From Opitutales bacterium (GTDB taxonomy: Bacteria > Verrucomicrobiota > Verrucomicrobiia > Opitutales > Intestinicryptomonadaceae): 7,861 nt of DNA. Both the position numbers and the translations under genes were made by a program. Below are positions 1 to 6,966 of this stretch, in pieces. The notes beneath the pieces are model-generated. The model did no database searches. It was not told where the DNA came from and saw nothing but the letters and a program-made list of their open reading frames with translations. Each line of letters starts with the position of its first letter. Positions within the stretch are counted from its first letter, which is position 1. The stretch spans positions 1 to 7,861 of the forward strand of contig JAGBOM010000080.1 of the NCBI GenBank assembly GCA_017633865.1, in the 5' to 3' direction.

Positions 1-3000
1 ACGTTTTTATTGGAGCGGTCGAACTGGTACACTGCGGTGTTTGTAAGGGGAACTTCGCGGCTGCCCTCGTCGGCGAACCAGGAGATGTCAAGCGGCTTGA
101 TGCCGTCGAACACTTTGGATTCCGGAATTTTGGGAATCACGATTTCGCCATTTTGCTCGCGGTAGAGCTTGATTAGCCCGTCGCCCTCGATGTTGAGAGC
201 GCCGCGGATTTTCTTGGAGGACGTCTGCCCGCCGAAAATATCCATAATCGCGCCCTTCGGGTTGAGAAGCAAAACTTTGCCGCCGCGCGCGACATACTTT
301 TTGAGAGCCTCCTTGTCGGAGCCGTTTTCGAAAAACTTTGCAAGATCTGCTATTACAAGCACCTTTGCCGCCTTAGCCGCGGCCAAGTCCTTAACCTCCC
401 TGCACTTGAAAGCGGTTAGAAGCTCGGCGTACGCGCCCGACGGGTCGAAAAGCGCGACCTTGCCCGCGAGAGCCTTTGCGCCCTCGTTTGTCCATGCCTC
501 GGAGGCGATTGTAATTTCGTAGTCGTTTTGGCTTATTACTTTGCCGCCCGCTTTTACTTCAAACTCAAGCTTGGCGTCAACCCTGCCCTTTACGTCGGGC
601 ATTTTTATTGAAATCGGGACTTTTACGGTGTCGTAATACTTTAGCGGCGGGAAGTTTACCCTGCCCTCCGCCAAGACTTTTCCGGAGGCCGTAATTTTCC
701 AGAATGCGGTCGAGGCGGGGATATCGGAGAAGTCGTCGGAGTCGTTCACAAGGTAAAGGTCTCGGGAGTATTCGCGGCCTGCGTAGTAGTGCTGGGTGAA
801 AGATTCAAACGAGACCAAAACGGGGCTCAAAAGCTTTTTGAGGTTTTTGATGCCCTTGCGCGGCGCGATGGAGTCGGCGAAGTGGGAGTCTTTATACCAC
901 GTTACGTATCCGAAGTGCAAAATGCCCGCGACGTTGTCATGGTTGCGGCGGCGGAAGATTTCGCCGAGCGACTTTGTCATGTGCGACTGGCGGGTGAGGA
1001 AGTAGTCGGGATTATTGTGCTCGAAGGCGTAGTCGCCCACGAGCGCCTGCGGCGTGCAGTGGTTGAACAGGTACACGCGCGAGGGCAGGCCGTCGTCCTC
1101 GTTGCAGTAGCCGGTGGACATTTCCTGGCTTATGAAGGGTCTATCCGGTAGCGAAACGCTGCGGGCGAAGTTGCCGTTCATATAGTGCATGAAAGACTCG
1201 TTGTACCAGCCGAAGTAGTGGTGGGCGTCGTCGAAGTCGCCGTCGTCGAGATTGTTCGCCTTTACTACGTCGAGATAGTCCTGATAGTGCCCCTTGCGGA
1301 CGTAGCCCGAGTCGGCGGCTATCGGGCGGGTCGGGTCTATTTCGCGCATGATTTTAATCATGTCGCTTACGACAGTCCATTTTTTGAAGAGCATTTCCTT
1401 GTCGCCCTTGTCGAAGATGGCGAATTTCATTTCGTTGTTGACTGTCCACATCCCGACGCACGGGTGGTTGCGGTATTTTTTGACGATTGCAGCCCAGTCG
1501 TCGCGCCAGGCCTTCAGGAGGTTGTCGGAGGGAATGTTGCCTTTTTTAAGCATAAGCCACGGCCAAATGCCCTCGACCGAGAACATAAAGCCCTCCTCGT
1601 CGGCGGCGTTCGCCCACGCGCTTGTTATGGGGCCCACGTGGAGCCTGCCCATGCGCACGTTGTGCTCGTGGCTAAGTTTTAGGAATTGGTGCGCCAAGGC
1701 GGAGTCGTTGCCCCTTGCCGCGTGCGGGAAGTGGTTTGCGCCGCGAATCCAGAAGGGGTGGCCGTTAAGCATAAAGCGGTTGTCCTTAACCGCGACTGTG
1801 CGGAAGCCGAAAGTTTCCGAAACGTTGTCGAGCGTCTGGCCGTCGGAGGTCAGCGAAATCTGCGCCTCGTAAAGGTTGGGGTCTGCGGGAGTCCAAAGCT
1901 TGGGCGACAGCTTTTGGGTCTTGACGCTTACGACTTTGGTTTCGCCGGCTTTTAAGGAAACGCTTGCCGCCTTGTTGTTGCCCGCGAAAACTCCGCCGTC
2001 GGGCTTGGGCGAAATCGAATAGGCGATGTCCACATTCTTGGGCTTTGCGGAGTTGTTTGAAACGGTCACGTCGAAAGTCGCGCCGTCGAGGGCGGGCTTT
2101 ACGAAGACGTCCTTGATGTTTACGGGGTCTGTAATTACGAGGCTTGCCGGCTGCCAAATGCCCGCGGGCGAGAAGTTGTAAAACGCCTTGGGCAGCGAAT
2201 TTACCATGTCCTCGGTAATTTCCACTGTTACGGCGATTTCAAAAGTCTTTCCGGAAGACTTCTTCGGCAGCTCCCTAATCGCCTCGACGGCGATTACGTT
2301 CTTGCCCGCCTTGACGAATTTTGAAATGTCGCAGACAATCTCGCCGAACATGCCCACGTGCGAGGCCGCAAGCTTGCCGTTTACGTAAACTTTAGAGATG
2401 GTCGCGATTGCGTCGAACCTCAATTCAAAATGCTTGCCTACGGCCTCTTTTGGAATGTTTATGTAATGGCGGTACCATGCCGCCTTGGTTTTGTCCCAGT
2501 CGAAAGTGTAGCCCAAAACTTTTTTGATTTCGGCAATGCGGAGCTTGTCGGCGGCGGTTTTGCCCCTCGCGGGCTCCTCCAAATAGCCGAAGCCCGTCTC
2601 GCCGTGCAGCCAGGCAAGCGGCGGAACCCACATGTCGGGAACATTCATTGTGTGCCAGTTGGAGTCGTCGGAATCCAAAGCGACGGGCTCCGCGCCCTGC
2701 TCAAGCTCGTATGTCGGCATAAAAAGCCACCTGCCGTCAAGCGACACTTCCGTTCTGCCGCTCTTTGCCAAAGAGACGTCCACGGGCTTGTACGCATTGC
2801 GCTGCTCCTTGCGCAGTTTTTCCTTGTCTATAGAGGGCTTCCAGGGCTCGTAAGCCTGCTTGGGGCGGTTGATTTTTGAAATTCTTTCGATTTCGGCGGC
2901 GTCGGTTATTTCGCGCACCTGCGCCTTTGAAAATTCCGTTGGCAGATACGACTCGCCCACAGCTATGCCGCCTGAATTCCAGAGGGCGGTGTTGTCGTCA

Positions 3001-3482
3001 ATAACGAGGCGGGGGCTTGTTTCGTCGTTAAGATAAACGTGGATTACGTTGCCGACTGTCGCGACCCTGAGCGTGTACCACTTGCCGACCTCGGGCTTGA
3101 ATTCGAGGGGCGCAAAGCCCAAAAAGCGCGAGTTCGCGTCTTCGGCGTAGCGCGCCATATAAATGATGTTGTTGTTGCCGCCGCGAAGGCCGACGGTATA
3201 GCGGTTGTGCCTGTCCTTAACCCTGAAAGACATCCACGCCTGAACTTCCTTAGCGCCTTTAGGGGCGCGGAAGGTGTAGGTGTACTCGGCGTTTTCGTAG
3301 TTGCCGTTGTTAGCCAAAATGCCGTCTTTTACGACTATGCCTTCGGGCGTTTTCGACATCTGAACCGCGCCCTCCGTATGCCAATTTCCCGCCGCAAAGC
3401 CCTTGGGAGCCGCAATGTCTTTCGCGAAAGCGGAAAGCGCCATAAAGCACGACGCCGCAACACTAAGTATTAGTTTATTCAT
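1..3482 (-). CDS. Secreted glycoside hydrolase family 2 (beta-galactosidase/glucuronidase-like), C-terminus beyond the window
   Basis: A continuous frame of 1160 codons runs from ATG at 3482 off the left edge, so the C-terminus is missing. It starts with a signal peptide (MNKLILSV..., likely cut after AFA at residue 20), so the enzyme should be exported. Domains by eye: laminin-G/concanavalin-like about 25-195 (GKWYTLRV near 132); GH2 jelly-roll sugar-binding domain about 245-435 (DGRWLF at 249-254); GH2 Ig-like domain about 445-560; TIM barrel about 565-870 (WIRGANHFPH at 578-587, R613-L-H615). The presumed acid/base is E684 in TVNNEM and the presumed nucleophile is E787 in FISQEMSTGY. Their 103-residue spacing is plausible for GH2. 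An Ig-like stretch follows, then from about 1000 a Rossmann/amidotransferase-like segment (KVALFDPSG, GGKVLLLNP). GH2 enzymes hydrolyse beta-galactosides, -glucuronides or -mannosides by a retaining mechanism. The substrate cannot be read here, so no symbol is given. The start is supported by an AGAGG ribosome site. Confidence 0.92.
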   Translation of the reverse strand, partial: MNKLILSVAASCFMALSAFAKDIAAPKGFAAGNWHTEGAVQMSKTPEGIVVKDGILANNGNYENAEYTYTFRAPKGAKEVQAWMSFRVKDRHNRYTVGLRGGNNNIIYMARYAEDANSRFLGFAPLEFKPEVGKWYTLRVATVGNVIHVYLNDETSPRLVIDDNTALWNSGGIAVGESYLPTEFSKAQVREITDAAEIERISKINRPKQAYEPWKPSIDKEKLRKEQRNAYKPVDVSLAKSGRTEVSLDGRWLFMPTYELEQGAEPVALDSDDSNWHTMNVPDMWVPPLAWLHGETGFGYLEEPARGKTAADKLRIAEIKKVLGYTFDWDKTKAAWYRHYINIPKEAVGKHFELRFDAIATISKVYVNGKLAASHVGMFGEIVCDISKFVKAGKNVIAVEAIRELPKKSSGKTFEIAVTVEITEDMVNSLPKAFYNFSPAGIWQPASLVITDPVNIKDVFVKPALDGATFDVTVSNNSAKPKNVDIAYSISPKPDGGVFAGNNKAASVSLKAGETKVVSVKTQKLSPKLWTPADPNLYEAQISLTSDGQTLDNVSETFGFRTVAVKDNRFMLNGHPFWIRGANHFPHAARGNDSALAHQFLKLSHEHNVRMGRLHVGPITSAWANAADEEGFMFSVEGIWPWLMLKKGNIPSDNLLKAWRDDWAAIVKKYRNHPCVGMWTVNNEMKFAIFDKGDKEMLFKKWTVVSDMIKIMREIDPTRPIAADSGYVRKGHYQDYLDVVKANNLDDGDFDDAHHYFGWYNESFMHYMNGNFARSVSLPDRPFISQEMSTGYCNEDDGLPSRVYLFNHCTPQALVGDYAFEHNNPDYFLTRQSHMTKSLGEIFRRRNHDNVAGILHFGYVTWYKDSHFADSIAPRKGIKNLKKLLSPVLVSFESFTQHYYAGREYSRDLYLVNDSDDFSDIPASTAFWKITASGKVLAEGRVNFPPLKYYDTVKVPISIKMPDVKGRVDAKLEFEVKAGGKVISQNDYEITIASEAWTNEGAKALAGKVALFDPSGAYAELLTAFKCREVKDLAAAKAAKVLVIADLAKFFENGSDKEALKKYVARGGKVLLLNPKGAIMDIFGGQTSSKKIRGALNIEGDGLIKLYREQNGEIVIPKIPESKVFDGIKPLDISWFADEGSREVPLTNTAVYQFDRSNKN

Positions 3483-3486
3483 ATAT

Positions 3487-3492
3487 GCCTCT
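3487..3492 (-). promoter_or_regulatory. Shine-Dalgarno site of the GH2 gene
   Basis: On the minus strand AGAGGC lies five bases (counted from the last G of AGAGG) before ATG at 3482. This supports that start over the internal Met at residue 14. It is the only clear Shine-Dalgarno sequence among the three complete starts in the window. Confidence 0.6.
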
Positions 3493-3507
3493 AACGTTTG
3501 AGAAAGA

Positions 3508-3542
3508 TTTAAAGTACGTTTAAAAGATTTCATATTTTGGGG
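3508..3542 (-). promoter_or_regulatory. Leader of the GH2 gene: TTTAAA near-palindrome and CCCCAAAATA motif
   Basis: Between the terminator at 3631-3659 and the GH2 start, the sequence TTTAAA-GTACG-TTTAAA (3508-3524) forms a near-palindrome 26-42 bases upstream of the ATG, a size and position that would suit an operator or promoter element. Just upstream, minus-strand CCCCAAAATA (3533-3542) is identical to a decamer in the leader of the PEP-CTERM gene (6634-6643). No convincing -35/-10 pair was found. The regulatory role is a guess from position and symmetry. Confidence 0.25.
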
Positions 3543-3630
3543 CTGAAATCAAACCTTTTTTTAGGACTCTGCAAAGTTCCCGCAGAAAAATCCCGCAAAA
3601 GCCGAACTGCGCCCCAAAAATTATGGCAAC

Positions 3631-3659
3631 AAAAAAACCGTTCGGAAAAACCCGAACGG
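3631..3659 (-). terminator. Rho-independent terminator, minus strand
   Basis: A perfect 8-bp stem, CCGTTCGG (3638-3645) with CCGAACGG (3652-3659), and a 6-base loop are followed on the minus strand by seven T residues (3637-3631). It lies just downstream of the remnant PEP-CTERM tail ending at 3685 and about 160 bases past the stop of the 934-residue gene. It would end transcripts from that side before the GH2 leader. There is no matching T tract on the plus strand, so it looks one-directional. Confidence 0.85.
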
Positions 3660-3684
3660 CTTAAAATTTGCTTTAATAACTCTT

Positions 3685-3720
3685 TTACTTGCGCCTGCGG
3701 TACGCCGCAAAAGCGAAACC
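3685..3720 (-). pseudogene. Remnant 3' end of a second PEP-CTERM gene
   Basis: In the minus strand, codons ending at TAA (3687-3685) read GFAFAAYRRRK-stop. This closely resembles the usual end of a PEP-CTERM sorting tail: a hydrophobic helix followed by a basic cluster. It is followed by a canonical terminator, as a gene end would be. The same frame stays open upstream for only about 25 more codons, to a TGA near 3802. It lacks a convincing VPEPS motif (only NVPKGV is seen) and any passenger domain. The reading as a remnant left by deletion or recombination is inference. A chance coding match caused by the related palindrome arms cannot be excluded. Confidence 0.5.
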
Positions 3721-3741
3721 ATTTCTTTTGGCGGCAACCCC

Positions 3742-3868
3742 CTTTGGCACATTGATTTTGCGTTCAGGCAAGGAGCGCGAACAAATAAAGGTCGGAATAG
3801 AATATCAATTCATTCCGAGTTTTATTTGCGAGCGCGACGACGCATCAGCGCAAAAGCAAGCGCCAAAG
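3742..3868. repeat. Large palindromic repeat, copy C, overlapping the 3' end of the PEP-CTERM gene
   Basis: A 127-base imperfect inverted repeat. The outer arms pair CTTTGGC (3742-3748) with GCCAAAG (3862-3868) and TTTTGCG with CGCAAAA. The inner arms pair GCGCGAACAAATAAAG with the region around the gene's stop codon. The core is the hairpin 3792-3818 (TCGGAATAGAAT, loop ATCA, ATTCATTCCGA). The left arm shares GGCRCATTGATTTTG and CAAGGAGC with copies A and B at 6821-7116, and the right arm shares CAAAAGCAA and GCGAC. Its right arm is the last 15 codons plus stop of the 934-residue gene. The core may act as a weak terminator: on the minus strand it is followed by CCTTTATTTG rather than a clean T run. 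Confidence 0.7.
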
Positions 3869-6626
3869 CTCCAAGAATGGTAGCGCAAGTGGAGGCTTCA
3901 GGAACCGCGACGTAGTTAAATATCAGGTTGTTGCCTTCAATAAATGTTTGCCAAGAGTCGCCCTCGTGTGCCTTTACAACCTCAACGAAAGACGTGTCTG
4001 CAGACGCCACGTAGTCGCTCCAGTCATAGGCCGAGGCGGATTCAATAAGAGTCGTTGTAAGGCTGGGGCCGCCGAAGGTTGACATATCGATGTAAAGCTT
4101 GCCCGTGAAGTCCGCAACCGAAGACGCTGTAATGGTCGAAATGCCGCTTGCGTCCGATTCAAACATAAGCGTGCCCGCAAAGCTCAATGCGCCGGTCTGA
4201 ACGGTGTTGCCAACGCCCGAAACCTTCAGGGATGAATCCGAGCTGACAGTCGTGGCGGAAAGCCTTACGGTGCTCGCGCCCGAAACATTCATTGCGGAAG
4301 CGTTATCCAAAGACACGCCGTCCGAGGAGCCAGACCTGTTTTGCAGGAATGTGGACCCGCCCACAACGTTGAACGTGGAAGAGTCAAAGCTCGTTACAAC
4401 CGCCGCGCCGCCGAAAATGTCGGCGAAGCTTACAGTCGCGCCGTCCGAAACCGTAAAGGTTGAACCGTCGCTAAAGCTCGAGCCGAGGCCGTTATAGTGC
4501 GTAACGTCAAACGATGTGTTGGAGTCTTTTATGACGACTTTCGAACCGCTTGCCCGGAAGTAGAAGAAGCCCTTGTTTGAGCCCTTTACATCGGAACCGT
4601 TCTGGAAGGTCATGGAAGAATCCGTAACCGTTACATAGGGGAAGTTTAACGTGCGGTAAACGGAATTGTCGAAAACGACATTTGCGTCGGATGTAATAAT
4701 CATGCCCTGGTTATGGCCGGCCGCATAGGTTGAATCTATAAAGTTTACCGTCGCGCCGTTTTCGGCATTCGCACCGCTGACTGTAATTGCGTTTGCGTAT
4801 GTGCGATTAAAGGTTGAATCCTTAATATTCACAACGGCTGAAGTGCCCTTGGGGGCAATCGAAGCCGATCCGTAATCAAGGTCGCCGCTTACGTTTACGC
4901 TTGCGCTGTCGTTAATCGTGATGTTTGAAAGATCCATGGTCGCTCCGTCCGAAACAGTCGCGGCGGCATTGTCGTTCAAGGTTATTGGGCCTGTAACTTT
5001 GGAGCCCGCGCCGCTAACGGCAAGAGTGGAGTTGCCGTTAAAGATGAAAACATAGGCGTTCTGGTTTGTGCTTAGAGTGGAGCCTCCCGTAACTTCGGCT
5101 GCGGCGCTGTCGCTAAATATTATGCCCTCGCCCGAGTGCCTGCCGGTAACCGCGAATGTCGCGCCGTTTGAAACTACAAGCTTGGAGTCGTCCACAAAAT
5201 TCGAGGTCTGCCAGAAGTTGCCGTCATAAACGGTGCCCGCGCCGTCCATTATAACCTGAGATGCGCCTGAAACGTCAAACGAGCGGTAGTTGCCGTAAGC
5301 AACCGTGGAGCCGTTTTGCATTTTAAAGACCGCGCCGTCAGTCAACTGGATTGCGCCGTAAGAGCCCTGACTTAAAACGGAATTGTCCAAAACGACAGAA
5401 GCGCCGTCGGAAATTACAAAGTACTGCGTTCCGCTCCAACCGCCGGGATTGCCGCTGCCGATATTGAAGGTGGAATCCGTTACCTGGACTTTCAATCCGC
5501 CGCTTATTACGGTGTTGGAAGATCTTGAGGCGGCGACTTCGGTAAGATTCAACACCGCGCCGTCGTCGCCCGTAAAGGTGCCGCCGAGGCTTACGGACGG
5601 AGCCGATTCGGCAGCGCCTTTTTGAATCGTCATTGTGGTGCTGTCGTTCAAGCTTAAACCGCTCGTAAGCGTTGCCGTCGCCCCGTCCGTAAATATTGCC
5701 GAGGCGTTTTCAGACAACGCAAAAGCTCCGCTTACGCTCGAGCCCGCGCCCGAAACCGTAAGCGTGGAAGTGCCCGTAAAGGTATTGGCAGCCGCGCCGC
5801 CTGTAAACACGATAGTGCCGCCGTTTGAAACCGTCATGGAATAATTCGCGACAGCCTCAACGTCAGGATCGGTTGTAAAGCCGTGGTTTAAAGTGAGCCT
5901 TGAGTTCGTACCGTCAACGGAAATTGCCGCGTTTGAGCTGATGTAGAGATAGTCGGAGCCTGTATTAAAAACCGCGCCCGAATTGATATTCAAGGCGGCG
6001 TTGTCCTTCAAATACATAGTGTCGTTGCCGCCCCAGTTGCCGTTAATGTTAAAGGACGCGCCGTTTTTGATTTCGAGTTCGGAGCTGCCGTCAACAAATA
6101 TGCCGCCCCAGGCGTTTTTGTTGTATGTGGAGTTGTCCAACACAAGCTTTGAGGAGTCGTGAAACTGGAGCGAGACGTACGTGCCGCCAAAAGTCATATT
6201 CTTAAACGTGGCGACGGAACTGCCGGCAGCCATAATAAAGCCGAAGTCCTTAAAATTTGTTACGGTGTTTGTGACATTTAAAGCGGAAGCTCCCTGCAAG
6301 AGAATGCTTGCGTTGTCGACAGTCATGGGGCTGCCGCCGAAGCCGAAGTCGAAATTGGAGCCCGTAATGTTGAACGTGGCGTCGTTAAGAGTAATATTAT
6401 GATAGTTGGGATTCCACGCGGAGGTTGCGTCGTCCGTCATGTTGAGGGAAGAGCCCGTGGTGCCCGTGCCGGTAATAACAAGACGGTCGTTTGTGCCGGG
6501 AGCAACAGTCCACGCGGAGGCGTCGGAATAATCGTAGGCGGTATCGTCCGCAGTAAAGGTCATAGAGCCGCCAAAGAGCGCGGCGCCCGCAAACAATAGG
6601 GAAATCGGGGTTAATAGATGTTTCAT
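3822..6626 (-). CDS. Secreted repeat (beta-helix-like) protein with PEP-CTERM sorting tail
   Basis: A 934-residue protein of unknown specific function. The signal peptide is MKHLLTPISLLFAGAALFGG, probably cut near residue 20-21. The body is rich in Ser, Thr, Gly, Asn, Asp and Val with short recurring strands (S-x-L-x-V-S-x-G-A-T), which suggests a parallel beta-helix of the kind seen in adhesins and autotransporter passengers; the fold is inferred. Three super-repeats are visible. For example LVLDNSTY (161), VVLDNSVL (411) and VVFDNSVY (650), or STLTVSGAGSSV (287), STLAVSGAGSKV (533) and SSLKVSGVGNTV (799). The end is a PEP-CTERM signal: VPEAST at 908-913, hydrophobic helix 914-928, and RRRARK. 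In this family the tail is processed by an exosortase/archaeosortase-type enzyme for surface attachment or export. No exosortase is in the window. There is no cysteine outside the tail (C914). The ATG at 6626 has no clear Shine-Dalgarno but directly precedes a good signal peptide. Confidence 0.9.
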   Translation of the reverse strand: MKHLLTPISLLFAGAALFGGSMTFTADDTAYDYSDASAWTVAPGTNDRLVITGTGTTGSSLNMTDDATSAWNPNYHNITLNDATFNITGSNFDFGFGGSPMTVDNASILLQGASALNVTNTVTNFKDFGFIMAAGSSVATFKNMTFGGTYVSLQFHDSSKLVLDNSTYNKNAWGGIFVDGSSELEIKNGASFNINGNWGGNDTMYLKDNAALNINSGAVFNTGSDYLYISSNAAISVDGTNSRLTLNHGFTTDPDVEAVANYSMTVSNGGTIVFTGGAAANTFTGTSTLTVSGAGSSVSGAFALSENASAIFTDGATATLTSGLSLNDSTTMTIQKGAAESAPSVSLGGTFTGDDGAVLNLTEVAASRSSNTVISGGLKVQVTDSTFNIGSGNPGGWSGTQYFVISDGASVVLDNSVLSQGSYGAIQLTDGAVFKMQNGSTVAYGNYRSFDVSGASQVIMDGAGTVYDGNFWQTSNFVDDSKLVVSNGATFAVTGRHSGEGIIFSDSAAAEVTGGSTLSTNQNAYVFIFNGNSTLAVSGAGSKVTGPITLNDNAAATVSDGATMDLSNITINDSASVNVSGDLDYGSASIAPKGTSAVVNIKDSTFNRTYANAITVSGANAENGATVNFIDSTYAAGHNQGMIITSDANVVFDNSVYRTLNFPYVTVTDSSMTFQNGSDVKGSNKGFFYFRASGSKVVIKDSNTSFDVTHYNGLGSSFSDGSTFTVSDGATVSFADIFGGAAVVTSFDSSTFNVVGGSTFLQNRSGSSDGVSLDNASAMNVSGASTVRLSATTVSSDSSLKVSGVGNTVQTGALSFAGTLMFESDASGISTITASSVADFTGKLYIDMSTFGGPSLTTTLIESASAYDWSDYVASADTSFVEVVKAHEGDSWQTFIEGNNLIFNYVAVPEASTCATILGALALAFALMRRRARK

Positions 6627-6633
6627 AAATACG

Positions 6634-6686
6634 TATTTTGGGGTTTAAGATGTTTTACTTTTTAAACTCTATTTTCAAAAAATCAA
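6634..6686 (-). promoter_or_regulatory. AT-rich leader and possible promoter of the PEP-CTERM gene
   Basis: The leader is strongly AT-rich. Minus-strand TTGATT (6686-6681) and TTGAAA (6678-6673) resemble a -35 box, but the possible -10 sequences at normal spacing are poor (AAAAAG, AAACAT; TAAAAC at a short 15-base spacing). CCCCAAAATA (6643-6634) ends seven bases before the ATG where a ribosome site would sit, and it recurs upstream of the GH2 gene. The promoter call is weak. Confidence 0.22.
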
Positions 6687-6734
6687 GTATTTTTTATTTT
6701 TCGCCCCTCCCCATAAAACGAACGAGGATAAAAT

Positions 6735-6806
6735 GGTTTTATTTTTTAAGAGCAATTTAAAAAAACCGCCCAGAGTTCATTGGTTTTGGCGAGCGATTTT
6801 TTAGAC
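6735..6806. repeat. Decayed fourth copy (D) of the palindrome family
   Basis: Bases 6773-6805 (GAGTTCATTGGTTTTGGCG, then AGCGATTTTTTAGA) align with the left arm of copies A and B (GAGTTCGTTGGGTTTAGGCG, then CATTGATTTTGGA), at roughly two bases in three with small gaps. Immediately before it, 6735-6767 can fold into an AT-rich hairpin (GGTTTT...AAAACC, loop GAGCAA). No well-preserved partner arm is seen. This may be a fragment left by repeated duplication. The call rests on one partial alignment. Confidence 0.4.
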
Positions 6807-6820
6807 TAAATTCTAAAAAC

Positions 6821-6966
6821 CGTTGTGAGTTCGTTTTGTTTAGGCGCATTGATTTTGGATGAAGTTCAAGGCGCAAAAAAATCCTGCGATAGGAATGTGC
6901 TTAACGCACATGACTATTGCAGGATTTTTGCAGCAACGCCGAAATTCGCCAAAAGCAGAAGTCTAA
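6821..6966. repeat. Palindromic repeat, copy A (tandem with B)
   Basis: This is the first unit of a tandem pair with a 146-base period. Its left arm (6821-6881) matches 54 of 61 positions with copy B at 6967-7027, including a 24-base identical run that contains GGCGCATTGATTTTGG. Its right arm (about 6931-6966) shares TTCGCCAAAAGCA with B. The arms are inverted to each other (TTTTGG/CCAAAA well kept; the outer TTAG/CTAA pairing is weaker than in B). The core between the arms (6882-6924) has no similarity to that of B. Confidence 0.75.
6877..6929. terminator. Core hairpin of copy A, possible bidirectional terminator
   Basis: A nearly perfect hairpin: AAAAATCCTGC (6877-6887) pairs with GCAGGATTTTT (6919-6929), ATAG with CTAT, and ATGTGC (6895-6900) with GCACAT (6906-6911), around the loop TTAAC. 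Between the ATAG/CTAT and ATGTGC/GCACAT stems both strands carry GA, so the RNA could form tandem G-A pairs. Oligo-A on one side and oligo-T on the other would give a U tract in either direction. It lies downstream of sufT and of terminator B, so a second, apparently redundant terminator stands here. Confidence 0.65.

Noticed and set aside
169..3473. Many plus-strand and alternate-frame open frames over the left third
   Set aside because: They are antisense or shifted shadows of the GH2 frame, which alone shows signal peptide, domain order and catalytic motifs.
3742..3868. Insertion sequence or MITE with terminal inverted repeats
   Set aside because: No flanking target-site duplication could be made out, and the pairing continues through the whole element rather than only at its ends. 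Kept as a palindromic repeat without claiming transposition.
3689..3883. Plus-strand open frame across palindrome copy C (about 64 codons)
   Set aside because: It runs through the inverted repeat and the antisense of the PEP-CTERM tail; the matching frames in A and B are not kept through the cores, and there is no ribosome site. Openness is explained by the palindrome.
4204..6599. Plus-strand frames opposite the 934-residue gene
   Set aside because: Antisense of a repetitive, GC-biased coding region; compositionally biased peptides without recognisable motifs or ribosome sites.
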